From Thalassia testudinum (Eukaryota; Streptophyta; Magnoliopsida; Alismatales; Hydrocharitaceae): a stretch of 64,000 bases of DNA. The notes beneath the pieces are model-generated. The model had not been told where the DNA came from. It worked only from the letters and a program-made list of their open reading frames with translations, and searched no databases. Positions within the stretch are counted from its first letter, which is position 1. The number at the start of each line of letters is the position of its first letter. The stretch covers positions 116,760,001 through 116,824,000 of the forward strand of contig JAZHRO010000013.1 of NCBI GenBank assembly GCA_037157565.1, given 5' to 3'. This document shows positions 20,316 through 32,674 of the stretch, in pieces. The position numbers and the translations under genes were made by a program.

Positions 20316-21640
20316 ATGGCTGAGCAAGGTGCAAATCAACAAAGGACCCTAAGAGACTATTTTATTCCTACCAAGCAACCTGCACAAGCACTAAGATGAC
20401 CGGTAGGGGATAATCCGTATGAGATCAAGAGCAGTACCATATCTTTATTGCCCTCTTTTTATGTTACTACTAGGGAGGACCCCTACCAGCATTTGGAGGA
20501 ATTCACTGAGGTCTGTTCCACGGTGAAGCTCCAGGGCTTTACTGATGAAGCCCTGATGAGAACTCTATTTCCTTTCTCCCTAAAGGATAAGGCCAAACAC
20601 TGGTATCATACCCTCGATGCAAGGGTAAATGATTGGGCTACCCTTAAGGGAGAATTTTTAAAAAAGTATTTTCCTATGAGTAAAACCAACCATTACAGAA
20701 GAGAGATTATGGGTTTTACTCAACAGGAAGGGGAGCAATTTCATGAGACTTGGGAGCGCTTTAATTGCCCCCACCATCAAGTGCCAAGATGGCAGTTGGT
20801 CGAAAGGTTCTATAACGGATTATCTGAAAGGCATAGGCAAACCATTGATGCAGCATGTGCAGGAACCTTCATGACTAGAACTGAGGATGAAGCCTGGGCA
20901 TTATTTGAAACTTTAAGTGACAACTCCATACATTTGTCCTCTGCCTATCAAGAAAGAAAACCATCAATCTTGCAGAGGAAGATAGAGGCCCATGAAGCTG
21001 GGGCTTCTCAGGATTTGGCTTATCAGATTCAACCATTGAATAAAAACTTTGATAGGCTTTTAGCAAACCCTGGCATGAACCTGCCAGCAGCCTCTATTTT
21101 TTAGGCTTCAAGAGAATGCTCCATTTGCCAAAGCACAACGCACGCCACTGCGGAGTGCCATCAGGCAACCCAATTCCTTGAGTTGATTTAGGCTGACTTG
21201 AATGCGGCCTAAGGTTTCCGCCCCCCTCGCAATAACCCTTACTCCAACACTTATAATCCAGAGTGGCGGAACCATCCAAACTTCTCTTGGAAGCAAGCTG
21301 ATGCTTCTAACTTAGGGAATACACGACCCTTACCTCCCCAGCCCACATACCAACCTTCTTATGAAAACCCTCTTCCGAATAAGCCCTCTGAGATGGATGA
21401 ACTGAAGGCCATGATGAAAGCAATGCAAGAGCATCAGAATATGGTTATCCAATCTCAGAATAAGATGATTACTGATATGCAATCCAAAATTGGTCATCTT
21501 ACTGAGGCAGTTAGGCAACGTGATCCGAGGAAGCTGCCTAGCTCTTCTGAGGAGACCCCTAAGGGAAAGGGGGTTGTATTCAGGGAGCACACCCAAGCAG
21601 TGACCGTGTTGAGAAGTGGAAAAAAGATTGACAAGCCTGA
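20316..21640 (+). pseudogene. gag: Element B gag with CCHC zinc knuckle, decayed
   Basis: ATG at 20316 gives MAEQGANQQRTLRDYFIPT, an N-terminus typical of Athila gag. TGA at 20397 is a premature stop. The core 20448-21104 contains EDPYQHLEEFTEV, DKAKHWYHTLD, FLKKYFPMSKTNHYRREI and CPHHQVPRWQLVERFYNGL. After another stop (21102) a zinc knuckle C-x2-C-x4-H-x4-C lies at 21117-21158. Then come YNPEWRNHPNFSW (about 21253-21290), a Met/Gln-rich coiled-coil-like stretch (about 21390-21520) and VLRSGKK before the protease. Further stops near 21189 and 21208. It is the only element here in which I see a zinc knuckle. Confidence 0.85.
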
Positions 21641-22690
21641 TAACACTCCTACGGTTACATCTCAAAATTCCCCTTCCACACCTGACCCGACTTCCATCTC
21701 ACCCGAGGAAGAGCCACACCACTCTCCCTCACAAAAAATCACCCACAACGAGGATGTCATCCTTCCACCACCCCTTTCCCGCCATGACGACCCCTCTACT
21801 CAGAAGTTGAGGGTGTCCTATCCAGAGCGCCTATCTGCTCCTGGGGAATCTTCTGTTGGCTCATCTAGAGCCAAGGATAGGACGGAAGAGATTATGGATA
21901 CTTTTAGGCAAGTCCAGATTAACTTGCCTCTATTGGAAGTGATTAAACAGATTCTGTCCTATGCCAAGTTCCTAAAAGACCTGTGCACCCAGAAGCGCCG
22001 ATCTAGGAAACAGGTCCAAACCAAGGTCATCCTGCCTGACCACGTTAGCTCGGTTCTTCAGCATGGAACACCCCCCAAAATGAAAGACCCAGGGGCCCCG
22101 TATATTTCAGTGGTTATAGGTAACCAACACATTGACGAGGCTCTGCTCGATCTGGGCGCGGGGGTAAACATTCTACCGAGCTCTATCTACGACCTTTTAG
22201 GAGGAGGAAAGTTGAAGCCTAGTCTAGTAATCCTCCAGGTTGCAGACAGATCACTTAAGACATGACGGGGATTGTTGGATGATGTCCTTGTGAGAGTGGA
22301 GGATTTCTTCTTCTTCCCCGTTGAATTTTTGGTAGTTGATACTAACCTGTCTAATAAGCCCACAAAGCCATCCATTACTCTGGGATGCCCCTTTTTTGCC
22401 ACAGCTAATGCCTCTATAAATTGTAGATCCGGGGCACTTAAAATGGGCTTTGGGAACAAGAAGATCCGATTGAATGTTTTTGATACTTACAAGCAACCCA
22501 GATTTGAAGATTGTTCTCAAATTGAGGTCATTGATGAAATAATTGAAGAGACTACTCCAACACTCTTATGTAGAGATCCCCTTCAGAAGGTCATATCTCA
22601 GGACCATCCGTCGATTATTAAAGAAACTGAAAGGAAAATGCCCGAACTAGAAGAGTTGCTGGGGATACACACTGAGTCTCTGTCGCCACC
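21641..22690 (+). pseudogene. pro: Element B protease region, decayed
   Basis: A Pro/Ser/Thr-rich linker (21641-21880) leads to EVIKQILSYAKFLKDLCTQKRRS, then the aspartic protease core ALLDLGAGVNILP (about 22140-22180). A TGA follows at 22263 and the second half continues at 22272 with PSITLGCPFFATANASINC and MGFGNKKIRLNVFDTY. Frame ends near 22694. Athila proteases usually read DLGAS; here the serine is glycine. Confidence 0.82.
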
Positions 22691-25654
22691 CTAGACTGTG
22701 AAGGTAGATCCGCTGCCTGAGGTGGGGACATCTCAACTAAAACCCTCAATCTAAAAGGCTCCTGAATTGGAGTTGAAACCCCTCCTGAGCACATTGAAAT
22801 ATGCTTTCCTGGGCCATAATAACACTCTCCCCATTATTATCTCATCTGCATTATCTGAATTGCAGGAGGGAGCTCTGCTTGAGTGTTTACAAAGGCACAA
22901 GGAAGTAATTTCCTAGACAATTGCTAATATTAAGGGTGTTGATCCCTCTCTTTACATGCATCATATATACACGGACGAGTCCGTGAAGCCTTTTCGAGAC
23001 ATGCAAAGAAGTCTCAATCCCAATATGCGGGAGGTTGTTAAAAAGGAGATTCTGAAATGGCCGGATGCAGGGATTATCTATCCCATTTCAGATAGTAAAT
23101 GGGTCAATCCGATTCATGTAGTTCCGAAAAAGGTAGGAATCACTATGGAGGAGAATGACCAAGGAGAACTGGTGACCACTAGACCCTCAACTAGTTGGAG
23201 GGTCTGCATTGATTACCGCCGTTTAAACACGGCTACCTAGAAAGACCATTTCCCCTTACCATTTATCGATCAAATTTTGGAACGATTGGCGTGGAACAGG
23301 TACTTTTGTTTTCTTGATGGGTACTCTGGGTACAATCAGATAGCCATTTTTCCTAATGATCAGGAGCGTACCACCTTCACGAGTCCTTATGGCACTTTTG
23401 CATTTCGCTGAATGCCATTCGGGTTATGTAACGCTCCTGCCACTTTCCAACGTTGTATGATGGCTATCTTTTCTGATATGATCGACGAGTTCGTTGAAAT
23501 TTTCATGGATGACTTCTCCATTTATGGCTCGTCGTTTGACCTATGCCTTTCACACTTTGATAAAGTCTTAACCCGTTGTGAAGAGGCAAAACTAGTGCTT
23601 AGCTGGGAGAAAAGCCACTTTATGGTTCAGTAGGGCATTGTGTTAGGGCATGTAGTTTCCGAGAGAGGATTAGAGGTGGACACAGCAAAAATCGATTCCA
23701 CCTCTAAGCTTCCATTGCCTGCTAATGTTCGTCAGGTTAGATCTTTCCTTGGCCATGCTGGATTTTATGGGCGCTTCATTAGAGACTTCAGTAAAATCTC
23801 TAAGCCACTCTGTGACCTGTTAGTGAAGGATGTCTCCTTTGATTTTGATGATAGATGTGGCAAGGCATTCCAAGCTTTGAAGAAAGCCCTCATCACCACG
23901 CCAATTCTCCAAGCACCAGATTAGACCCTCCTGTTTGAGCTTATGTGCGATGCTTCTGAATTTGCAGTGGGAGTGATCTTAGGTCAAACGGTTGACGGCA
24001 AACCTCATGTGCTACATTATGCCAGCAAGACCCTTACGGATCATCAGGAAAACTACACGGTCACGGAAAAGGAATTACTTGCTATAGTATTTGCTTTGGA
24101 AAAGTTTCGATCTTATCTTTTGGGATCCAAGGTTGTGGTGTTCACTGATCATTCAGCCCTTAAGCATCTTTTGGCTAAAAAGGACACCAAACCTCGCCTA
24201 ATTCATTGGATTCTGCTATTCCAAGAATTTGACCTGGAAATTAAAGACAAGAAAGGAGTTGAGAATGTGGTAGCAGACCATTTGTCTAGGATCCCTATTG
24301 AGGCATCAAACCCCGCTGGCAGTATTCAAGAGACTTTCCCTGATGAGTCTCCAATGGCCGTGGAAACTAAAACTCCTTGGTTCACTGACATAGTGAACTA
24401 TCTGGTCACAGGCATCACCACTAGTACTTGGGACAAGTAGAAGTGATACAGGTTTATCGCCAATGCTAAATTTCATCACTGGGAGGAACCCGAGCTTTTT
24501 AGAATAGGCCCTGACCAGCTGTTTCGCCGTTGCATCCCTGATGAGGAACAAAGAAATGTTCTGAGTTTCTGCCATGACCTCCCCTGTTGGGGACATTTTA
24601 GTGGGAAGAAGACTATTCATAAGGTTCTTCAGTCTGGTTTTTGGTGGCCCACATTATTTTGAGATGCACATAAATATGTGGGCACATGTCTACGTTGCTA
24701 GCAGATGGGAACCATTGGAAAAAGGGATGAGATGCCCCAACAACCTATCCTCCCTGTTGAAATCTTTGATATTTGGGGCATTGACTTCATGGGTCCCTTT
24801 CCTGTGTCCTTCGGATATGAATACATCCTTGTGACTATTGATTATGTATCAAAATGGGTAGAAGCCATCCCCACGCGAACCAATGATCTGTGGTCTTGGG
24901 CTTTATTAAGGCTAATATCATTTCTCGGTATGGGTGCCCAAGGATGATCATAAGTGATGGAGGACCTCACTTTAAGAATGTACACTTCACTAGACTACAA
25001 AATTTGGGAGTCAATCACATGATAGCCACACCTTATCATCCCCAAATGAGTGGGCAAGTTGAAGTGTCTAATAGGGAGATTAAGCGAATTTTAGAAAAAA
25101 CTGTCAGGTCTAATCGGAAGGATTGGTCTAAAAAACTAAATGACGCTCTTTGGGCCTACAGAACTGCATATAAGACTCCCTTGGGTATGTCTCCTTTCTG
25201 TCTTGTCTACGAAAAAGCATGCCACCTTCCTGTTGAAATCCAACATAAAGCTTATTGCGCCATTAAAAACGTTAACTTAAATCTGGATAAAGCGGGAAAA
25301 GCACGTATGTTAGAATTAAGTGAGCTTGAGGAGGTTCATAATGAAGCTTATGAAACTTCTCAAGCTTACAAGCAACGTACAAAAGTGTTCCATGACAAGC
25401 ACATCATTAGAAAGACTTTTGAGCTCAACAAGTGGGTCTGACTTTTCAATTCTAGACTTAAATTATTTCCTGAAAAGCTCAAGTCTCGTTGGGATGGGCC
25501 TTACGTTGTGATCAATACCTTCCCTCATGGAGCTGTAGAGATCAGGAATCCTATTTCAGGTGCGAACTTTAAAGTAAATGGCTAGCGACTTAAACCGTAT
25601 ATTACTCTTTTAGATGGCCAGGTTTTGGATGCACTACGGCTTGAGGAGCCTTAG
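22691..25654 (+). pseudogene. pol: Element B RT, RNase H and integrase, decayed
   Basis: RT: MQRSLNPNMREVVKKEI, WRVCIDYRRLN (about 23200), FCFLDGYSGYNQ, MPFGLCNAPATFQRC (23412 on), FMDDF intact (about 23505), VLSWEKSHFMVQ. RNase [59 protein letters not shown] (24270-24295). Integrase: zinc region FRRCIPDEEQ, H, GHFSGKK (about 24515-24610), then DDE core with [18 protein letters not shown] and NREIKRI, and a C-terminal SRWDGPYVV. In-frame stops occur at about 23238, 23409, 23631, 23922, 24438 and 24660. A frameshift near 24890 shifts the integrase core. It ends with TAG at 25652. All catalytic residues of RT survive. Confidence 0.88.
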
Positions 25655-25700
25655 CTCCTCCCACTCTCCTCCTCAGGTGATATCCTTCTATATCTATACT

Positions 25701-25742
25701 TTTTCCAATGAGGACATTGTCAGTCTTAGGCATGGGGGGATA
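25701..25742 (+). other. Post-pol box and internal purine tract of element B
   Basis: CAATGAGGACATTG is followed by TCAGTC and TTAGGCATGGGGGGATA. It lies 47 bases after the pol stop and 3.7 kb before the LTR. The upstream words TTCAGGTGATATCCTTC are shared with element A. Confidence 0.62.
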
Positions 25743-25813
25743 TAACCTGAGAATGTTTATAGTGTTTATGGCATTTATAAATATTTGCATACATATTTAT
25801 GAAAAAAAAAAAT

Positions 25814-28810
25814 TTCTTGAGTTGATTGGGTTAGTCCTTAGCAAAATACCTTTATTGGAGGTTTTCCTTCCAGATTTATTTCTTAAGTTTAGAATCCAGT
25901 ACATTTATTTCACGTGCACGTAGACTTGGTAATGGATCCTTTGGGAAAACCAATAAGCATTTGCAGTCTACTGAACCCGTGGACAGTTCATAGAGAGTCA
26001 GACATACTATCTTCTAATAAATCCACCTCATATTTGTGAGAAGAAGTAAAGAGATTACTGGTGCGCTAAGTCTAGTGCAAGGACTCTTAAGTTCTGAATA
26101 ATTAGATGATGATACTTCAGAGTTAGGCGTAGTTTTCACTCTCTGTTCCTGTGTGTGTACTTTGAGTGAATTCCTGAGAGTCACCAAATAAGGCAGATAC
26201 ACAGAGATTGAGTCTTAATAAAGCTATAACTATGGTGGACGGTAACGACTGTCCTTCATAGAGTCCTTAGCTAAAGGAGGGTAATAGTGTCAAAGGTCAG
26301 AAATGTGCCTGTCCTATCCATTCCTTTCTGGTGCCGAGAATAGGCACTTCCACCAAATAAGCCACACAACTTCCTCTTGACCATCATCATTCCTAATAAT
26401 GCCTCGTAAATAAAAGTCCGTATTGTGTTTTGTTGATTGAAAGAGAAACAAAAATAAGAAGAAAAAATATATATATATATAAAAGAAGAAAAGATAAAAT
26501 AAGTAGAAAAAGAAGAAATAGAAAGACGAAAAAGAAGAAAAAAAGTTATATTACAAAAAAAAAAAAAATTCTTGAGCTGATTGGGTTAGTCCCAGCAAAA
26601 TACCCCTATTGGAGGTTTTTCTTTTGAATTTATTTCTTAAGTTTAGAATCCAGTACATTTATTTCACGTGCACGTAGACTTGGTAATGGATCCATTGGGA
26701 AAACTAATAAGCATTTGTAGTCTACTGAACCCGTGGACAGTTCATAGAGTCAGGCATACTATCTTCTAATAAATCCACCTCATATTTGTGAGAAGAAGTA
26801 AAGAGATTATTGGTGCGCTAAGTCTAGTGCAAGGACTCTTAAGTTCTGGATAATTAGATGATGATACTTCAGAGTTAGGCATAGTTTTCACTCTCTGTTC
26901 CTGTGTGCGTACTTTGAGTGAATTCCTGAGAGTCACCAAATAAGGTAGATACACAGAGATTGAGTCTTAATAAAGCTATAACTATGGTGGACGGTAATGA
27001 CTGTCCTTCATAGAGTCCTTAGCTGAAGGAGGGTAATAGTGTCAAAGGTCAGAAATGTGCCTGTCTTATCCATTCCTTTCTGGTGTCGAGAATAGGCACT
27101 TCCACCAAATAAGCCACACAACTTCCTCTTGACCATCATCATTCCTAATAATGCCTCGTAAATAAAAGTCCGTATTGTGATTTGTTGATTGAAAGAGAAA
27201 CAAAAATAAGAAGAAAAAAAAAATATATATATATATAAAAGAAGAAAAGAGAAAAGAAGTAGAAAAAGAAGAAATAGAAAGACGAAAAAGAAGAAAAAAA
27301 GTTATATTACAAAAAAAAAAAAATTCTTGAGCTGATTGGGTTAGTCCCAGCAAAATACCCTTATTGGAGGTTTTTTTTTTGAATTTTTTTCTTAAGTTTA
27401 GAATCCAGTACATTTATTTCACGTGCACGTAGACTTGGTAGTGGATCCATTGGGAAAACCAATAAGCATTTGTAGTCTACTGAACCCGTGGACAGTTCAT
27501 AGAGTCAGGCATACTATCTTCTAATAAATCCACCTCATATTTGTGAGAAGAAGTAGAGAGATTACTGGTGCACTAAGTCTAGTGCAAGGACTCTTAAGTT
27601 CTGGATAATTAAATGATGATAGTTCAGAGTTAGGCGTAGTTTTCACTGTCTGTTCCTTTGTGCATACTTTGAGTGAATTCTTGAGAGTCACCAAATAAGG
27701 CAGATACACAGAGATTGAGTCTTAATGAAGCTATAACTATGGTGGACGGTTACGACTGTCCTTTATAGAGTCCTCAGCTGAAGGAGGGTAATAGTGTCAA
27801 ATGTCAGAAATATGCCTGTCCTATCCATTCCTTTCTGGTGCTGAGAATATGCACTTCCACCGAATAAGCCACACAACTTCCTCTTGACCATCATCATTCC
27901 TAATAATGCCTCGTAAATAAAAGTCCGTATTGTGTTGTGTTGATTGAAAGAGAAACAAAAATAAGAAGAAAAAAAAAATATATATATATAAAGAAGAAAA
28001 GAGAAAAGAAGTAGAAAAAGAAGAAATAGAAAGAAAAAAAAGAAGAAAAAAAGTTATATTACAAAAAAAAAAAAATTCTTGAGCTGATTGGGGTAGTCCC
28101 AGCAAAATACCTTTATTGGAGGTTTTTCTTCCAGATTTATTTCTTAAGTTTAGAATCTAGTACATTTATTTCATGTGCACGTAGACTTGGTAATGGATCC
28201 TTTGGGAAAACCAATAAGCATTTGTAGTCTACTGAACCCGTGGACAGTTCATAGAGAGTCAGGCATACTATCTTCTAATAAATCCACCTCATATTTGTGA
28301 GAAGTAGAGAGATTACTGGTGCGCTAAGTCTAGTGCAAGGACTCTTAAGTTCTGGATAATTAGATGATGATACTTCAGAGTTAGGCGTAGTTTTCATTCT
28401 CTGTTCCTGTGTGCGTGCTTTGAGTGAATTCCTGAGAGTCACCAAATAAGGCAGATACACAGAGATCGAGTCTTAATAAAGCTATAACTATGGTGGACAG
28501 TAACGACTGTCCTTCATGGAGTCCTCAGCTGAAGGAGGGTAATAGTGTCAAAGGTCAGAAATATGCCTGTCCTATCCATTCCTTTCTGGTGCCGAGAATA
28601 GGCACTTCCACCAAATAAGCCACACAACTTCCTCTTGACCATCATCATTCCTAATAATGCCTCATAAATAAAAGTCCGTATTGTGTTGTGTTGATTGAAA
28701 GAGAAACAAAAATAAGAAGAAAGAAAAAAAAAATATATATATAAAAAGAAGAAGAAAAGAGAAAAGAAGTAGAAAAGGAAGAAATAGAAAGAAGAAAAAG
28801 AAGAAAAAAA
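25814..28810 (+). repeat. Four tandem copies of a 750-base unit in the B 3' UTR
   Basis: Units start with TTCTTGAGCTGATTGGG (or a close variant) at 25814, 26569, 27324 and 28076, with periods of about 755, 755 and 752 bases. The fourth is truncated near 28810. Units are over 90% alike by eye. Each ends in a purine-rich stretch with an AT dinucleotide run. Inside each unit TCCTTCA and TGAAGGA (for example at 27007-27033) form a hairpin. Large tandem repeats in 3' UTRs of Tat/Athila-type elements are known and can seed satellite DNA. A 62-codon antisense frame recurs in each copy as a consequence of the repetition. Confidence 0.88.
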
Positions 28811-29452
28811 GTCCTAGTGTATGATGTAACATTGTTTCTGGGGCAATAAAACACCTATCGCATTCCACCAAATATGACGCATACCTACCTTCTTGTATTT
28901 CTGATCGCCTGAATACTGGTTGAGAACTCTAACTTAGTTATAGAGTTATTAGGACTTTAATTGAAGTGTGGATGCCATGTGAGGCCACCAAATAGTGAGC
29001 ATAATTTCTAATTCTGGTGAGATTCGTGATCTCAGAAAGAAAGAAAAAAGAGAGTGCGCAGGAACATTAAGAGAGCACAGTTGTGTAGCCTCTCTCAGAG
29101 TTGACTTGTCTAATAGTCTAGAGAGCTAGAGTCTGTAGTACTAGACTATATGTAGCACCAGTTGAGTGTGTGCCACTGAATACAAATCCATTCAACTTGA
29201 TATCTCCTACCTAAGCCAAACGCCGGGGTCAAATTACAGATTACCGTTTGCTTTATCCCCGAGGGAAGTAGTTGCCTATCTCAACAGAAATTTTTGCCAA
29301 GGGTGATGTATGAACTCCCAATGCGAATTGGCTCTTTCACTTGGATCTGTTACCTAGGCTATCAACACTTCACATTTCTCTGGATTCCTAAAGTTTTGAA
29401 GTAAGAAAAGAAGAAATCTTCTGATTATTTCTATTATTTTTCATTTTTGCTA
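28811..29452 (+). other. Rest of the B 3' UTR
   Basis: About 640 bases between the tandem array and the purine tract. No coding frame, no env-like sequence and no strong hairpin seen. Confidence 0.5.
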
Positions 29453-29483
29453 GGGACTAGCAAATCTTAGGAATGGGGGTATT
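29453..29483 (+). other. Polypurine tract of element B
   Basis: CTAGGGACTAGCAAATCTTA and then GGAATGGGGGTATT lead directly into the 3' LTR. It is the plus-strand primer for reverse transcription, with an A in place of the usual C in GGCATGGGGG. Confidence 0.8.
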
Positions 29484-31020
29484 TGATGAGTCCATTAAAA
29501 TGGACTAATATTAAGCCTAAGTATCTTTAATTGTACAATTTAGATGTGTTAATAATGGCAATTAAGTTGTAGATGTGTACACCTCTTGATTTAAGTTATA
29601 ACATTCTATAACTTAATGATTCTATTATTTTGATGTGCAGGTAATAAAATGCACAAAGAGAAAGGGTGGGGGGATAAATTTCCCCAAACAGCCGCAACTC
29701 TTTACCCCCTCCCCTGCTAGACATTGGGGAAATCTTCTTCTTCTGCCGCCTTTCTCAACAGCTATGACCGGGGATTTGGGAAAATCCCTGAACTCACGTG
29801 GTGAGGGGAGAAATTAAAAAGAAGAGGCGGGGAGAGAGGAAGGCTATCCAGAAAGAAAAATAATTCCAGCGTGCACTGTGCCCTCTTCCGCCTTGCGGGG
29901 AAAAACCCCACCAGCGTGCACGCCTCCGCCGGTGCACCCTCCTTGCGCGCCTCCTCTTTCCTGCAGTTTAGCGTGCCTTCACTAGCGTGCATGCCTCCCC
30001 CCGTGCGCCTCTTCCTGCCATAAGCACTGCTTACCAATTGCCTGCACCAACCCCCCTGCAAATCAGCGTGCCCTACCATCTGCCTACCCGCGCGCACCAG
30101 CGTGCCCCTCATCTCCAGCATGCCTTCCTGCCCATCAATGCACCTGCAGGTGCCAGCCTCCCACCTTCGCACCCTACAGGAGCACTGCCACCTACTCAAC
30201 TTCAGGCGCAGCATCGCCTGCCCACCAGCGCCTCTCCCCTGCTGAAGGCGCTCATGCACTGCACAACAGACGTCGCACCGCTCACGACCCCGCGCCCTCT
30301 CTACCCGCACGTCCTCTCCACCCGCTCACCAGCGTGCGCGTGCGCATGCTCACACAGCCACAGCAGCACCTCCACCTTCTTGCTCCACAGTCCAGAGCTC
30401 CGGCCACCTCCTCCAGCCACCTTTGTCGCCGCCGCTGCCACCATCAGAGAGCTCTCGACCTCGCCGTCCTATTGAGCCTTGCATCAACCCCCGCGGTTCT
30501 CTCTCTGTCTCGTGAGGAGAGAGGAAGAAAGCCCTATTTTCATCTTAATTAAAATTTACATTCAATGCCATTGCCACCAATTTGATTTTTTTTATTATTA
30601 TTATATTATGGCAGAAATGCATTCAAGCACTCATAGTTCTTTATAATTGCATGGTATTGATATTAACTAGTTCAAAGATTGATTTTGGACTTAATTTAAG
30701 TACTAATTGTCTTTAGTACACATCACATGAAAACTACATGAATTCATCCTAAATTTATTGAGGATTTCTATGAGGGAAAACTGCACTTATACCCTTAACT
30801 TTTTAGGTTATTGCAAATCTACTTTCCTTTACATTTTAAGTCCGATTTGAAAAAGGATTTCGCACTATCCGAAATAACATTAAATAATTAAGTATTGATT
30901 GCATCATTGCCTCCCTGTGGACACGACCCGCTCTTCTGCGAGTGGTTATTTCATTATTTTTGATTAGTCGATTTTTCCACCACTTAAATACTATAACGCT
31001 AAGCGAAAAGTCATCTATCA
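29484..31020 (+). mobile_element. 3' LTR of element B
   Basis: 1.54 kb copy of 17718-19275, starting TGATGAGTCCATT and ending ATCTATCA. It keeps the terminal inverted repeat AGTCCATT-AA-AATGGACT and the GC-rich block (about 29870-30480). The U5 box is at about 30910-30930. Element A coding sequence resumes at 31021. Confidence 0.9.
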
Positions 31021-32674
31021 ATCACTACACTAGTAAAACTCTGGATGAAGCCCAGAGGAATTATACTGCTACTGAAAAGGAATTACTAGCTGTTTTGTTC
31101 ACTTTGGAAAAATTCAGGGCTTATCTCTTAGGGTCTCATGTTATTATCTATACCGACCACTCGGCCTTGCGACATCTCTTAGCCAAAAAGGATGCTAAAC
31201 CCCAGCTTATTCGTTGGATTCTTCTTCTTCAAGAATTTGATCTTGAAATCAAGGATAAAATCGAGGTACAAAATGTGGTAGCGGATCATTTGTCGAGATT
31301 CCTAGGTGATTCTTCTCTTCCGGACAGTCCGATTGCTGACACTTTTCCGGACGAAACTATTCTTACAGTTTAGGTGTCCACACCCCATGGTTTGCTGACA
31401 TTGTTAACTATTTGGCTGTTGGTCAAATCCCCCAGGATTGGACCAAGCAACAACGGGATACACTCAAATCTAAGGCCAAATACTACTTCTGGGAGGACCC
31501 TGAGCTGTACCGCATCGGCTCTAATCAAATTATTCGCCGATGTATACCAGAGAATGAATTCAACAGTATACTCGAGTTCTACCATGCATCTGGGTGTGGT
31601 GGACATTTCTCCAGGAAAAAGTCAGCTGCAAAAATCTTACAATCTGGCTTCTATTGGCCGTCTTTATTCAAGGATGCCTAGGATTTCTCAAGGTCATGTT
31701 CTCGATGTCAGGCACTCGGGAGCATAACTAAGAGAGATATGATGCCCCTAAACCCAATTCTTCCTATCGAAATTTTCGATGTTTGGGGCATTGATTCCAT
31801 GGGACCCTTTCTCCCTTCATTTGGACATCAGTACATTCTTGTTGCCGTTGATTATGTGTCCAAATGGATTGAGGCGATTCCCACCCGAGCCAATGACCAC
31901 AAGGTGGTCATCGAATTTGTCAAGAAAAATATCTTCAATAGGTTCGGCATTCCGAGGGCTATCATCAGTGATGGTGGCACTCATTTTACTAAAGCCCAAT
32001 TCTAGAATTTGTTGGCCAAATACGGGGTTAATCACCAAATTTCCACACCTTACCATCCCCAGACGAATGGACAAGCCATGATCTCCAATCGAGAGATCAA
32101 GAACATTCTACAGAAAATGGTTAGGCCTGATCGCAAGGATTGGACTCAAAAGCTTGAGGACGCTCTTTGGGCCTACCATACGATGTATAAAATGCCCATC
32201 GACATGTCTCCATTCCGTTTGGTGTATGGAAAGGCTTGCCATCTACCCGTAGAGATTGAACACAGGGCATTCTGGGTGATCAAACAATGCAATTTAGATC
32301 TGAATTTAGCTGGGAAGACCAGGAAACTCCAACTATCTGAGTTGGAGGAGCTTAGAAATGATGCATATGAGAATGCCAAGATCTACAAGGCTCGGACCAA
32401 AGCTCTACATGATCAACTGATTTCCCGCAAGAGCTCTGAGCCAAACCAGAAGGTCTGGTTATTCGATTCTAAACTTAAGCTCTTTCCTGGCAAACTTAGA
32501 TCTAAATGGAATGGCCCATTCATAATTGACCAGATTTTTCCAAATGGAGTCATTCAGATTTCTGACCCAAAGACAGGTAACACATTTAAAGTCAACGGTC
32601 AACGTCTGAAGCCTGTTATTGACCGTATTCTTCCAGAACCCATCTCAGACACAGTTGTTCTAGCCATTTTGTGA
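31021..32674 (+). pseudogene. pol: Element A RNase H and integrase, decayed
   Basis: Continuation of the A pol cut at 17717. RNase [46 protein letters not shown] stop at 31371 and a frameshift near 31400 precede the integrase, which has IIRRCIPENEF, GGHFSRKK, SCSRCQ (zinc region, about 31520-31710) and a DDE core: WGIDSMGPF, IISDGGTHF and SNREIKN. The block 32009-32674 (221 codons) is uninterrupted and includes [13 protein letters not shown] and the C-terminal SKWNGPFII and FKVNGQRLKPV. The stop is at 32672. Stops at about 31679 and 32003. The integrase active-site residues are all present. Confidence 0.88.

Larger units (their letters stand above)
17718..31020 (+). mobile_element. Element B: Athila-type LTR retrotransposon, youngest in the nest
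   Basis: It has LTRs at 17718-19275 and 29484-31020, PBS, leader, gag with zinc knuckle, protease, RT, RNase H, integrase, a 3' UTR with four tandem copies of a 750-base unit, and a purine tract. About 13.3 kb. It is inserted in the RNase H region of A. LTRs differ by about four substitutions and one 3-base indel in the first 190 bases, the lowest in the window. The target duplication is blurred: ATC(TA) on the left and ATCAC on the right, with apparent loss of bases at the left junction, where the right LTR reads TGATGAGTCC and the left only TATGAGTCC. Confidence 0.9.

Noticed and set aside
26014..28460. A 61-62 codon antisense frame repeated four times in B (MYLPYLVTLRNSL...)
   Set aside because: It recurs because the DNA is tandemly repeated. 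No independent sign of coding such as third-position bias was evident.
25814..28810. CRISPR-like or short-spacer repeat array
   Set aside because: Units are 750 bases and nearly identical throughout with no spacers. The DNA is eukaryotic.
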